64,000 nucleotides of DNA from JAODBQ01 sp047602055 (GCA_047602055.1 JASGIG010000001.1:2232001-2296000); one strand, 5' to 3'; positions 17,529-25,490 are shown, counted from the stretch's first letter. Translations and numbers: made by a program. Notes: generated from the sequence alone by a model not told the origin.

Positions 17529-18171
17529 CGGACGCACACGACCGCCCTCCGAAGCAACGGCGACCCGGCAAGGACCACATCCGGCTGGCAGCGCTGCAGG
17601 AGATGAGCGAGCGTGGCTACGACGGAGCTTCGTTGCGCGACATCGCTCGCCGCGCCGGCGTCAGCGTCACCGCGCTCTACCGCCACTACCAGTCGAAGCA
17701 CGATCTCCTGCTGAAGGTGACCCGCGAGGCCTACGAGTCGAACCTCGCGGACCTGCGCGCGCGTCTGCGGCCAGCTCGCCGGCGGATGCCCGTGGTCGGC
17801 TTCTCGCGTTCGTGGACAGCTACGTCCGGCCGCACATCGCCAGCGACCGTGGCAGGTACACCAGCATCGTCGTGCACCGCGAGTACCGCAGGCTGGGCAC
17901 CGAGGAGTGTGAAGACATCGTCCGGATGCGGTTGCTCCGGCGAACGATGCTGAGGTCGATCATCGATCAAGGAGTCGCCGAGGGCGTGTTCGACGTGCGC
18001 TCGAGCGATGCCGCGGCTCGTGCGATCCTGGCGCTCGGATCTCAAGCCACCGAGTGGAGTGATGGTTCGTCGCAACCGGAGATCGACGTCACCGTCGCTG
18101 CTCACCAGCGTCTGGCCCTGGCCATCGTGGGAGCGAGCGTGGTCAGCGAGCGCTCGACGCGGTCGAGATAG
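17525..18171 (+). CDS. TetR family transcriptional regulator (second, frameshifted)
   Basis: The DNA-binding head is intact (MSERGYDGASLRDIARRAGV then VTALYRHYQSKHDLL). After the segment NLADLRARL the frame changes. Reading one frame over restores a normal TetR C-terminal domain starting SSPADARGRLLAFVDSYVRP and ending near ERSTRSR at 18171. One base appears to be missing between about 17757 and 17775; the 647-base length is one short of a multiple of three. It is coupled by ATGA overlap to the first TetR gene. Its 3' end overlaps the convergent oxidoreductase gene by 70 bases, a tight arrangement that could create antisense transcripts. Confidence 0.78.
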
Positions 18172-18728
18172 GCCCGGCGCTGCTCGTCGGTGGAGCGGTC
18201 GACGCCGTACATCGCCAGCCACGTGAACCGTGTCCGCCAGCCGGCGCACATGCCGCGCACGGCACGGCTGAGCACCCGCTTGCCCGGCTCGCCCTGGACC
18301 GAGTTGACGAGCTTCGACGAGCCGTGCGTCGTCACCGCGACGACGCGGCGGATGTTGCCGAGCAGCGGCTGCGGCCGCTTCGCCCCGGGCGGGAACGACC
18401 ATGCCACGCCGTTGCCGAACACCCGGTCGAGCCAGCCGGTCAGCACGGCCGGCTGGCCGCTCCACCACGTCGGGTAGACGAACACCAGCGTGTCGCACCA
18501 GCGCAGCGCGTCGACGTGGGCGTCGAGGTCGGGGCGGTCGCCGGCGGCCAGCGGCGTGCGGTACGCCTGGCGCTCGGCCAACGACAGCTCGGGTCGGAAC
18601 GACTCGGCGGCGAGGTCGGCGACGCGCACCTCGGCGCCGCCGGCGCGCAGGCCGGCGAGGGCACGGTCGAGCACGGCGCGGTGCAGCGACGCCTCCGTCG
18701 GGTGGTAGGCGACGACGAACGCCTTCAC
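18102..18728 (-). CDS. NAD(P)H dehydrogenase-like flavodoxin-fold oxidoreductase (second of pair)
   Basis: The 208-residue protein belongs to the quinone/NAD(P)H reductase family with a flavodoxin-like FMN/FAD fold (MdaB/KefF type). Seen motifs: FVVAYHPTEASLHRAV at the N-terminal flavin-phosphate loop, LVFVYPTWWSGQPAVLTGW with the tyrosine-proline turn of the active site, and VAVTTHGSS. Start GTG 18728 overlaps the stop of the upstream paralogue by four bases. The gene probably reduces quinones or enones with two electrons and may protect against oxidised products of nearby P450 pathways; that is inference. Its stop lies inside the 3' end of the convergent TetR gene. Confidence 0.85.
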   Translation of the reverse strand: MKAFVVAYHPTEASLHRAVLDRALAGLRAGGAEVRVADLAAESFRPELSLAERQAYRTPLAAGDRPDLDAHVDALRWCDTLVFVYPTWWSGQPAVLTGWLDRVFGNGVAWSFPPGAKRPQPLLGNIRRVVAVTTHGSSKLVNSVQGEPGKRVLSRAVRGMCAGWRTRFTWLAMYGVDRSTDEQRRAYLDRVERSLTTLAPTMARARRW

Positions 18729-19312
18729 AGCCGCCTCATCGCCGTCGCCACCTCGTCGAGGAACGCGGCCCGGTCGTCGGGTTGCGTGCCGTCGATCGAG
18801 TACAGCGCCAGCCAGCGGCTGCGCGTGCGCACCCCCGTCGACAGGCGCAGCGCCCGCACGAGCGTGCGCCGGCCGTTGTCGTTGGCCAGCCACACCGCTC
18901 GCCGCGGCGCCCCGTACGTGCTGATGCCGACGATCCGGCGCACGTGGGTGAGCCCGGGGACGACGCGCCCGGCGGCGTTGAACTTGAACCCGACGCCGGG
19001 GACCATCACCCGCTCCAGCCAGCCCTTGAGGATCGCCGGCAGCGTGCTCACCCACGTCGGGTAGACGAACACCAGCGCCTGCGCGGCCTGCACGTCGTCG
19101 ATGTGCCGGCGCACGAGCGGGTCGAGCACCGGGTCCTCGCCGTGGTACGCCTCGCGCTCGGCCTCGCTCATGGCCGCGCCGAAGCCCTCCGCGCACAGAT
19201 CGTGGAACGCGACGTCGTGACCGGCCTCGCCGAGCGCCGCGCAGGCGCGCGCCGCGAGCGCATGGCAGAAGCTCTCCGGATCCGGGTGGGCGAGGACCAC
19301 CACGGCGCGCAT
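18725..19312 (-). CDS. NAD(P)H dehydrogenase-like flavodoxin-fold oxidoreductase (first of pair)
   Basis: This 195-residue paralogue of the next gene has matching motifs: VVLAHPDPESFCHAL for the flavin phosphate, ALVFVYPTWVSTLPAILKGW and VGISTYGAP. The two share the same order and spacing, so they look like a tandem duplication that diverged, perhaps giving a heterodimer. Start ATG 19312 is preferred over GTG 19315 immediately before it. The gene is transcribed with its partner; the 194 bp upstream contain the repeat element downstream of the next SDR gene and no obvious promoter. Confidence 0.85.
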   Translation of the reverse strand: MRAVVVLAHPDPESFCHALAARACAALGEAGHDVAFHDLCAEGFGAAMSEAEREAYHGEDPVLDPLVRRHIDDVQAAQALVFVYPTWVSTLPAILKGWLERVMVPGVGFKFNAAGRVVPGLTHVRRIVGISTYGAPRRAVWLANDNGRRTLVRALRLSTGVRTRSRWLALYSIDGTQPDDRAAFLDEVATAMRRL

Positions 19313-19426
19313 CACGCGAAGCTAGCCGTGGCGCCAACGGTCAGCGCGTGTGGGGGTGGTGCGGAGGGGGCGCTCCTCGGTACCTCGACGCCGTGCGCCG
19401 ACTCGCTGTGCGTGAGGCGCACTGCA

Positions 19427-19505
19427 AGTTGGGCGCGCCGAAGGCCGCTCCAAAGTGCTCGACCGAGATGAGCGAGCGTCAGCGAGCGAATCGAGCGTCG
19501 AAACC
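19427..19505 (-). repeat. Interspersed repeat family 2, copy 1 (3' flank of the SDR gene)
   Basis: This element starts immediately after the SDR stop codon and shares most bases with 56785-56871, which starts immediately after another minus-strand stop. Shared blocks include GCCGAAGGCCGCTC, CTCGACCGA, several GAGCGAGCG runs and GTCGAAAC next to the stop. The GCCGAAGGC-like and GAGCG runs could fold into 3'-UTR hairpins. Confidence 0.6.
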
Positions 19506-20237
19506 TCAACGCCCGCCGGCCACGTCGACGACGGCGCCGGTGACGTAGCTCGCCTCGTCGGAGCACAGCCAGGACACGGCGGTGGCCACCTCGTCGGCCG
19601 AGCCGCTGCGCAGCATCGGGATCTGCGGAGCCATCCGCTCGACGCGGCCGTCGGGCGCGTGGTCGTGGAAGTCGGTGACGATCAGGCCCGGCCGCACGGC
19701 GTTGACGCGCACGCCGTGCGGGGCCAGCTCGCGGGCCAGGCCGATCGTCATCGTGTCGATCGCACCCTTCGTCGCCGCGTAGTGGACCCACTCGCCGGAC
19801 CCGCCGGTGATCGCGGCCTTCGAGGAGACGTTGCAGATGCAACCACCCTTGCCACCGCGGTCCGTGCGCATCCGCAGCGCGGCCTCGCGGGCGCACAGGA
19901 ACGCCCCGCCGACGTTGACGGCGAACAGCCGGGCGAGCATCCCCTCGTGGACGATCTCCAGCTCGCCGTAGCCGCCGGCGATCCCGGCGTTGTTGACGAG
20001 CACGTCGATCGTGCCGAGCTCGTCGACCTGTTCGAACAGGTCGACGACGTCGCGCTCGACGGCGACGTCGGCACGCACGGCGATCGAGCCGTTGCCGAGC
20101 TCGGCGGCCAGCTCCTCGGCGGGCCCGGCGCTCGACGTGTAGTCGACGACGACGGTCGCACCGCGCGACGCCTCCAGCCGGGCGACCGCCGCGCCGATGC
20201 CCCGAGCCCCACCGGTGACGAGGACGAGCCGGTTCAC
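19506..20237 (-). CDS. Short-chain dehydrogenase/reductase (FabG-like)
   Basis: This classical SDR of 243 residues contains LVTGGARGIGAAV (cofactor), NNAGIAGG, the catalytic Ser in NVSSKAA, YAATK (Tyr-x3-Lys) and RPGLIVTDFHDHAP near the C terminus. It will reduce or oxidise a carbonyl/alcohol with NAD(P)H; the substrate is unknown. The start codon is GTG at 20237 and is buried in a nearly perfect hairpin (20231-20255), which may limit translation. It lies 115 bp downstream of the GNAT gene on the same strand; that gap contains repeat family 1 copy A, so joint transcription is possible. Confidence 0.92.
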   Translation of the reverse strand: MNRLVLVTGGARGIGAAVARLEASRGATVVVDYTSSAGPAEELAAELGNGSIAVRADVAVERDVVDLFEQVDELGTIDVLVNNAGIAGGYGELEIVHEGMLARLFAVNVGGAFLCAREAALRMRTDRGGKGGCICNVSSKAAITGGSGEWVHYAATKGAIDTMTIGLARELAPHGVRVNAVRPGLIVTDFHDHAPDGRVERMAPQIPMLRSGSADEVATAVSWLCSDEASYVTGAVVDVAGGR

Positions 20238-20255
20238 GAGCCTGGCTCGTGAACC
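20231..20255 (-). promoter_or_regulatory. 11-bp-arm hairpin covering an SDR start codon
   Basis: GGTTCACGAGC-CTG-GCTCGTGAACC is a perfect inverted repeat with a three-base loop. On the minus strand its stem contains the GTG start of the SDR gene at 20235-20237. It could sequester the start in mRNA or act as an operator for a dimeric regulator. Confidence 0.55.
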
Positions 20256-20330
20256 GACGACCGAGCGACCGCCAGGGAGCCGGGCGACGATGGGGAGGCG
20301 CCGGAGGCGCCGTGAGGGCGCCAGCCCCCG
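20256..20330 (+). repeat. Interspersed repeat family 1, copy A
   Basis: The core CGAGCGACCGCCAGGGAGCC followed by GGGCG and ending in CCAGCCCCCG recurs at 59997-60067 (same strand) and, reverse complemented, at 55630-55688, 38641-38694 and in both 92-bp units at 22607-22790. This copy lies directly after the GNAT stop and has an added GGCGCCGGAGGCGCC hairpin. Confidence 0.65.
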
Positions 20331-20352
20331 GATCGACGGTTCAGGGGAGCGG

Positions 20353-20997
20353 TCATGCCGGCTCGCCCAACCGGGTCATGAGACCCGCCTCGACCGCTGG
20401 CCACTCCTCGGCGATCACGCTGTACATCGCCGAGTCCCGGGCGCCCTCGCCGGCCACGTACGAGCCGCGGTGGCGGCGCAGCACGCCCTCGAACGTCGCC
20501 CCGATCCGCTCGATCGCCGCACGGCTGCGGGTGTTGCGCACGTCGGTGCAGATGGCGACGCGGTTGACGTGCCAACCGTCGAACGCCTGGCGCAGCAGGA
20601 GCAGCTTGGCCTCCGTGTTGATCGGCGTGCGCTGCGCCGACGCCGCGAGCCACGTGCCGCCGATCTCGAGCTCCACTGGCAGTGCCGGATCGCTCACGCC
20701 CGCACCGACGACGCGGGTCGGATCCACCCACCACTCCAGCCGGAGGTAGCGGGTGCAGCCGACCAGCGCGCCGTCGGCCACGCGGCGCTGGACGAACGGC
20801 GCCGCCTCGCCGTGCTCCTGGTCGGCGAGCAGTCCTTCGACGTACGCGGTCATCGCCTCGACGGTCGGCGGCACGGCGGTCCAGTCGTAGGTCGACCGGT
20901 CCTCGTTCGCCGCGGCGACGAGCGCGTCGACGTGGTCGGTGCGCAGCTGCTCCAGCTGCACGTGGCGGCCGGTGAGGGTGGGGCTCGGCAGCTTCAT
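20353..20997 (-). CDS. GNAT family N-acetyltransferase (RimJ/RimL type)
   Basis: This 214-residue acetyltransferase resembles the RimJ/RimL group: LTGRHVQLEQLRTDHVDALV at the N terminus, LEIGGTWLAASAQRTPINTE, KLLLLRQAFDGWHVNRV, and TDVRNTRSRAAIERIGATFEG, where the Arg-x-x-Arg-x-Ala-type turn binds acetyl-CoA pyrophosphate. It probably transfers an acetyl group to a protein N terminus or a small amine. ATG 20997 is chosen because homology begins at PSPTLTGRHVQLE. It diverges from the quinone oxidoreductase gene, with only 32 bp between starts, so the promoters must overlap or leaderless transcripts are used. Confidence 0.9.
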   Translation of the reverse strand: MKLPSPTLTGRHVQLEQLRTDHVDALVAAANEDRSTYDWTAVPPTVEAMTAYVEGLLADQEHGEAAPFVQRRVADGALVGCTRYLRLEWWVDPTRVVGAGVSDPALPVELEIGGTWLAASAQRTPINTEAKLLLLRQAFDGWHVNRVAICTDVRNTRSRAAIERIGATFEGVLRRHRGSYVAGEGARDSAMYSVIAEEWPAVEAGLMTRLGEPA

Positions 20998-21029
20998 GGC
21001 ATCGCGATCATCGCAGTACCGTGCCGCCG

Positions 21030-22010
21030 ATGCGCGCCGTGTTGTGCTCCGAGTTCGCCCCGCTCGACCGCCTGCAGGTCGTCGAGCGCGAATCACCGCC
21101 GTGTGGCCCGGGCCAGGTGCGCATCGCCGTCACCGCAGCGGGCGTCAACTTCGTCGACGCGCTGATCGTCCAGGGGCTCTACCAGCTGAAGCCGAGGCTG
21201 CCGTTCGTGCCCGGTGGCGAGATCGCCGGCACGATCAGCGAGGTCGGCGACGGGGTGACGACGCACCGGGTCGGCGACCGGGTGTTCGCCAGCAGCGGTC
21301 TGGCTGGCGGGTTCGCCACCGAGGCCGTCGTGGCCGCCGCAGCCGCGGTGCACACGCCGGACGAGCTGACCGACACCCAGGCGGCGACGTTCGTGCAGAG
21401 CTACATGACCGCCCGCTTCGCCCTCGACGCCCGGGCGCGGGCCCAGGCCGGTCAGTGGCTGCTCGTGCTCGGCGCCGGTGGCGGTGTCGGCCTCGGGGCG
21501 GTCGACGTCGGCTCGGCGATGGGGCTGCACGTGATCGCTGCGGCGTCGAGCGACGCCAAGCGGGCCACGGCGCTGGCACACGGCGCGGCGGCGGTGATCG
21601 ACACGACGACCGAGGACGCCAAGGTCCGGGCCCGCGAGCTGGCCGGCGGCGACGGGGTCGACCTCGTCTACGACCCGGTCGGCGGCACGGCGGGGGAGCA
21701 GGCGCTGCGGGCACTGCGTGACGACGGCCAGTTCCTCGTCATCGGCTTCGCCAGCGGCGACATCCCCAAGCTGCCGGCGAACCAGGTGCTGCTGCGCAAC
21801 CGGCGGGTGACCGGCGTCGACTGGGGCGGCTGGGCGGTGCGCCATCAGGAGGAGAACCGGGCGATCCTCGACTCGCTCGTCGCCGACATCCGCGCCGGCA
21901 AGCTGCACCCCGTCGAGCCGGCGACCGTCCCCCTGTCGCGCGCCGCCGACGCGCTGCGCGACCAGCAGGAGCGCCGCGTCACCGGCAAGACCGCCCTCGT
22001 GCCCGACTGA
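21030..22010 (+). CDS. NADPH:quinone oxidoreductase-type MDR (zinc-independent alcohol dehydrogenase superfamily)
   Basis: This 326-residue medium-chain dehydrogenase of the quinone oxidoreductase branch has a GroES-like N-terminal domain with VTAAGVNFVDALIVQG and PGGEIAGTISEVG, then a Rossmann domain with VLGAGGGVGLGAVDVG and YDPVGGTAGEQALRAL. There are no zinc-ligand cysteines. It may reduce quinones, enones or enoyl-CoA with NADPH. ATG 21030 is chosen over GTG 21021 since it gives MRAVLCSEFAPLD, the family start. The gene is followed by a repeat-containing gap and then DUF6285 and a phosphotransferase, and may belong to the same catabolic unit. Confidence 0.9.
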   Translation: MRAVLCSEFAPLDRLQVVERESPPCGPGQVRIAVTAAGVNFVDALIVQGLYQLKPRLPFVPGGEIAGTISEVGDGVTTHRVGDRVFASSGLAGGFATEAVVAAAAAVHTPDELTDTQAATFVQSYMTARFALDARARAQAGQWLLVLGAGGGVGLGAVDVGSAMGLHVIAAASSDAKRATALAHGAAAVIDTTTEDAKVRARELAGGDGVDLVYDPVGGTAGEQALRALRDDGQFLVIGFASGDIPKLPANQVLLRNRRVTGVDWGGWAVRHQEENRAILDSLVADIRAGKLHPVEPATVPLSRAADALRDQQERRVTGKTALVPD

Positions 22011-22012
22011 CG

Positions 22013-22140
22013 TTCGTGCTCCGGTCGCCGCAGAGCTGTCGATGTTCGTGCTCCGGTCGCCGCCAAGCTGCTCCCTGCGCCTCTCGTGCGCGCCGCCTCC
22101 GCTGCGCTTCGGCGCTCGACGAGTGTCGGATCGGCGGTGA
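22013..22140 (+). repeat. Interspersed repeat family 3, copy 1
   Basis: It starts three bases after the MDR stop. TTCGTGCTCCGGTCGCCG occurs twice here (from 22014 and 22043). The stretch CTGCTCCCTGCGCCT and later GCTGCGCTTCGG-GCTCG recur in reverse complement at 25491-25584, directly after the stop of a P450 gene. The rest of the 252-bp gap (to 22262) shows no gene. Confidence 0.55.
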
Positions 22141-22262
22141 GCGTTCGAGCTTCCGGCCACCGCCGGAAGCGAACGGTGCCGTTCAGGTGGTGACCGGATC
22201 ACCTGGCACGCCCAGCGGGCTGCCTTGAAGCTGCGCCGGGTGACCTCACTACCGTGCCGGGC

Positions 22263-22610
22263 ATGCAGGATCGACCGACCGCCGCAGAGCTGCTCGAAGC
22301 CGTGGCCGACTCGCTCGACGGCGAGGTGCTCCCCGTCGTCGACTTCACCGTGCAGCACAAGGTGCGCGTCGCCGCGAACATCTGCCGGATCGTCGTCCGC
22401 GAGCTGCAGCTCGGTGCCGACGCCGACTGCCGTGAGCACGACGCCCTCGTACAGCTGCTCGGCCGGGACGGCACGCTCGCCGAGCTGAACGCGGCGGCTG
22501 CCGAGCACCTGCGCCACGCGCCGGCCGACGAGCTGCCCGCCGCCGTGGAGGTCCTCGTCGACGCCGTCGCCGGCAAGCTGACGATCAACAAGCCGGGGTA
22601 CGCGGCATGA
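22263..22610 (+). CDS. DUF6285 domain protein
   Basis: A 115-residue helical protein with RPTAAELLEAVADSLDGEVL, HKVRVAANICRIVVREL and KLTINKPGYAA, the landmarks of DUF6285. In actinobacteria and proteobacteria this family almost always lies next to an APH-type phosphotransferase and acyl-CoA dehydrogenase genes, and may be an accessory subunit; no activity is established that I know of. ATG 22263 is preferred to GTG 22254. Its stop overlaps an ATG (22607), which opens the first of two 92-bp repeat units that separate it from the phosphotransferase gene. Confidence 0.85.
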   Translation: MQDRPTAAELLEAVADSLDGEVLPVVDFTVQHKVRVAANICRIVVRELQLGADADCREHDALVQLLGRDGTLAELNAAAAEHLRHAPADELPAAVEVLVDAVAGKLTINKPGYAA

Positions 22611-22790
22611 CCGAGAGCATCCGGGGGCTGTGCCCCCGAACCCCACCGACGTCCGCTCCGCTGGCGCTCCGCCGGCCGTCCGGTCACGAGCTCCGCTCAT
22701 GACCGAGAACATCCGGGGGCTGCGCCCCCGAACCCCACCGACGTCCGCTCCGCTGGCGCTCCGCCGGCCGTCCGGTCACGAGCTCCGCTC
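22607..22790 (+). repeat. Two tandem 92-bp units, each encoding an ATGA-coupled 31-residue mini-ORF
   Basis: Units 22607-22698 and 22699-22790 differ at about two bases. Each begins ATGACCGAGA and carries a GGGGGCTGxGCCCCC hairpin. Read from its ATG, unit 1 gives a 31-residue frame (22607-22702) whose TGA overlaps the next ATG. Unit 2 (22699-22794) ends the same way on the ATG of the phosphotransferase at 22791. So DUF6285, two mini-ORFs and phosphotransferase form a chain of four frames linked by ATGA. The unit body, reverse complemented, is repeat family 1. The peptides (MTESIRGLCPRTPPTS and so on) look like by-products of the repeat rather than real proteins, but ribosome transit could keep coupling. 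Confidence 0.75.
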
Positions 22791-23816
22791 ATGACCGTCG
22801 TGACGCCGTGGGCGGAGGCGACCAGCGACGGCCTGGCTCGGTACCTGTCCGAGCTGTGGGGCACGGACGTGAAGGTGACGCTCGACGAGGTCGCCTCGAC
22901 CGGCGCTCGCCGCCGCAACGTGCTGTTCAGCGCCGACGACGGCACCACCACCCACAAGCTCGTCGCCACGATCGTCCCCAACCCGGCGCTGCAGATCCAG
23001 GACTTCATGCTCGAGCCGGACATGGTCCGCCTCGCCGAGTCGCACGGGGCGATCGTCGCCCACGTGCTCGGGGCGACGCTCGACGAGTCGTACGTCGGCG
23101 GCCCGTTCTTCGTCACCGAGCGGGTCGAGGGTGAGACCGTGCCGCGCCGGGTGATGCGGCTGATCGAGCGCCAGCACCTCGGGCCGGTGCTCGCCGAGCA
23201 GTGCGGCCGATCGTTCGCCAAGGTCCACGAGATCCCGATCGACGACGCGCCGGCGTCGCTCGTGCGCGTCCAGGGCGATCCGTGCGTCGAGGCTCTCGCC
23301 CGGCTCGACGAGCAGATCGGTCTGCTGCTGCAGCCGTCGCCGGTGTTCGCCCTCGGCGTGCGCTGGCTGGAGCTCAACCGCCCGACCGGGGTCACCCCGA
23401 TCACGATCGTCCACAACGACACCCGCGTCGGCAACATCATCGTCGGCGACGACGGGCTGCGCGCCGTGCTCGACTGGGAGGGCGTGCGCACCGGCGATCC
23501 CATGGAGGATCCGGCGTGGATGGCGATGCGCATGTGGCGCTTCGGCAACGACGACCTCGAGGTCGGTGGCTTCGCCCAGGTGCCGGAGCTGGCCGCGTCG
23601 TACACCGCTGCCGGCGGCACGTGGGACGAGCACCGCTTCCGCTGGTGGCAGATCCTCGGCACGCTGCGCTGGGGCCTCGGCCTCGCCGGCCAGGCTGCCC
23701 AACACCTCGACGGCAGCGTCCCGAACGTGATCATGGCGGCGAGCGGCCGCCGCGTCGGCGAGCAGGAGTACGACGTGCTCACGCTGATCCGCCGGCAGTT
23801 GGCGCCGAGCGGCTGA
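22791..23816 (+). CDS. Phosphotransferase family protein (APH fold), DUF6285 partner
   Basis: This 341-residue protein contains VHNDTRVGNIIV as catalytic loop (His-Asn-Asp variant) and VLDWEGVRTGDPMEDPAWM as metal-binding loop, with an N-terminal nucleotide lobe. It is paired with DUF6285, the usual partner of this subgroup. A probable role is phosphorylation of a hydroxylated acyl or small molecule so it can be processed by CoA enzymes, by analogy with ACAD10/11-like phosphotransferases; no acyl-CoA dehydrogenase is nearby. The start ATG overlaps the stop of the second 92-bp mini-ORF; before the repeats arose, ATGACC may have overlapped the DUF6285 stop directly. Confidence 0.87.
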   Translation: MTVVTPWAEATSDGLARYLSELWGTDVKVTLDEVASTGARRRNVLFSADDGTTTHKLVATIVPNPALQIQDFMLEPDMVRLAESHGAIVAHVLGATLDESYVGGPFFVTERVEGETVPRRVMRLIERQHLGPVLAEQCGRSFAKVHEIPIDDAPASLVRVQGDPCVEALARLDEQIGLLLQPSPVFALGVRWLELNRPTGVTPITIVHNDTRVGNIIVGDDGLRAVLDWEGVRTGDPMEDPAWMAMRMWRFGNDDLEVGGFAQVPELAASYTAAGGTWDEHRFRWWQILGTLRWGLGLAGQAAQHLDGSVPNVIMAASGRRVGEQEYDVLTLIRRQLAPSG

Positions 23817-23869
23817 TGCCCGCGTCGTGACCCACGTCGAGCGTCGCCGCCGCGACCCGAACAGGGGAG

Positions 23870-25288
23870 ATGGCGTGGCACACTCACCGAGTGGCACGAA
23901 CCGAGACTGCGGTGTTCAGCAAGCCCCTGCCCACGACGGACGAGCGGCGTGCGCTCGGCCGGGCCCGCCGCGGCGAGGTGCCGCGCCGATCGCACGCCGA
24001 GCTGCGGCTGCCGGACGAGCGTGTCGACCCCGTCGACCTGCTCGTCAGCGAGAACGCCACACGCCTCCACGACCTCGTCCCGGTGCGCGTTCAGCGGATG
24101 CTGGCCTCGCCGTTCGCGTTCTACCGCGGCTCCGCGTTGCAGATGGCTCACGACCTCGTCGACACGCCGCGCACCGGCGCCGAGGTCATCGTCTGCGGCG
24201 ACGCGCACATCGCCAACTTCGGCGTGTTCGCCACGCCCGAGCGGCGGATGGTCTTCGACCTCAACGACTTCGACGAGGTCTGCTTCGGGCCGTTCGAGTG
24301 GGACGTCAAGCGCTTCGCGGCGAGCATCGTGCTCGCCGGACGGCACGCCGGGATCGCCCGTCACGTCGTCGATCGGACCGTCGTCAAGGCGATCGCCACC
24401 TACACCGAGTGGATGCACCGCTTTGCCGCGATCCCGCTGCTCGACATGTTCTACGCGCACGTCGACACCGAGGCGGCGATGTCGCTCGTCCGTGGTGGGG
24501 CCCGGACACGAGCGCAAGCCGTGCTCGACAAGGCGGCGAGCAAGGACAACATGAAGGCGCTCGCCAAGCTCGTCGTCCTGGGTGACGACGGGCGCTGGCA
24601 GATCGTCCCCGATCCGCCGCTGGTCGAGCGGATCGAGGACTCGCGCCTGGAGCCCCTGCTGGATCGAGCGTTCAAGGGCTATGCCGCCTCGCTGGCGGTC
24701 GAGCGCCAGGGCCTGTTCGGCCGGTACCGTTTCGTCGACTTCGCCCGCAAGGTGGTCGGGGTCGGCAGTGTCGGCACCCGCTGCTGGGTGGCGCTGTTCC
24801 AGGGCTGGAACGGCGACCCGCTGTTCCTGCAGATCAAGCAGGCCGGGCCGGCTGCCCCGACCGTCGCCCTCGGCCGAGAGCCAGCCCAGCACGAGGGGCG
24901 GCGGGTGGTCAACGGCCAGCACGCCCTACAGGCGTCGAGCGACATCATGCTCGGTTGGACCACCGACCCGGACGACGGCGCGCAGTACTACGTCCGTCAG
25001 CTGTGGGACGCCAAGGGCAGCGCCGACGTCGAAGCGCTCACCGCGAAGTCCCTCGGTCCCTACACGAGGCTGTGCGCCGGCACGCTGGCGCGAGCGCATG
25101 CCCGCACCGGCGATCCGGCGTTCATCGCCGGCTACCTCGGCACGTCGTCGCGCTTCGCCGAGGCGGTCGCCGAGTACGCCTGTGCCTACGCCGACCAGAG
25201 CGAGCGGGACTACGCTGCGCTGACCTCGGCGGTGGCCGCGGGGCGAATCCCCGGCGTGCCGGCGGCGCAACCGGCCGCGGCCACCTGA
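23870..25288 (+). CDS. DUF2252 family protein
   Basis: This 472-residue protein has the full DUF2252 signature: PFAFYRGSALQMAHDL, VCGDAHIANFGVFA, FDLNDFDEVCFGPFEWDVKR and YVRQLWDAKGS. The family has a kinase-like fold with GDxHxxNFG and DxND loops analogous to aminoglycoside kinases; activity is unknown. It is common in actinobacteria and usually stands alone. ATG 23870 is used; GTG 23891 is an alternative, as GGGGAG directly abuts the ATG. It lies 53 bp after the phosphotransferase on the same strand, and converges on the P450 gene at 25585 across a 296-bp gap containing a family 3 repeat and no other visible gene. Confidence 0.92.
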   Translation: MAWHTHRVARTETAVFSKPLPTTDERRALGRARRGEVPRRSHAELRLPDERVDPVDLLVSENATRLHDLVPVRVQRMLASPFAFYRGSALQMAHDLVDTPRTGAEVIVCGDAHIANFGVFATPERRMVFDLNDFDEVCFGPFEWDVKRFAASIVLAGRHAGIARHVVDRTVVKAIATYTEWMHRFAAIPLLDMFYAHVDTEAAMSLVRGGARTRAQAVLDKAASKDNMKALAKLVVLGDDGRWQIVPDPPLVERIEDSRLEPLLDRAFKGYAASLAVERQGLFGRYRFVDFARKVVGVGSVGTRCWVALFQGWNGDPLFLQIKQAGPAAPTVALGREPAQHEGRRVVNGQHALQASSDIMLGWTTDPDDGAQYYVRQLWDAKGSADVEALTAKSLGPYTRLCAGTLARAHARTGDPAFIAGYLGTSSRFAEAVAEYACAYADQSERDYAALTSAVAAGRIPGVPAAQPAAAT

Positions 25289-25490
25289 CGCTCGGTGATC
25301 AGGCGCGGTCGGGTTTCAGCCCGGCTCGACCTGGGCTGACCAGACCGCCGTCCTGGTAGACGCGGCGGACGCGGCCGGCCGTCGGTCTCGTCGGCACCGG
25401 CGTCGAGCGCCGGCGCGCAGATGATGTCGATCGCCGCATCCGTCGGCGCGTCGGACATGTCGGTGAGGTCGACGAGGGCGATCGCCCGCC

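Noticed and set aside
22607..22702. The 31-residue mini-ORFs as functional peptides
   Set aside because: Their sequence is that of the interspersed repeat and lacks any signal or motif; I keep them as a coupling feature only.
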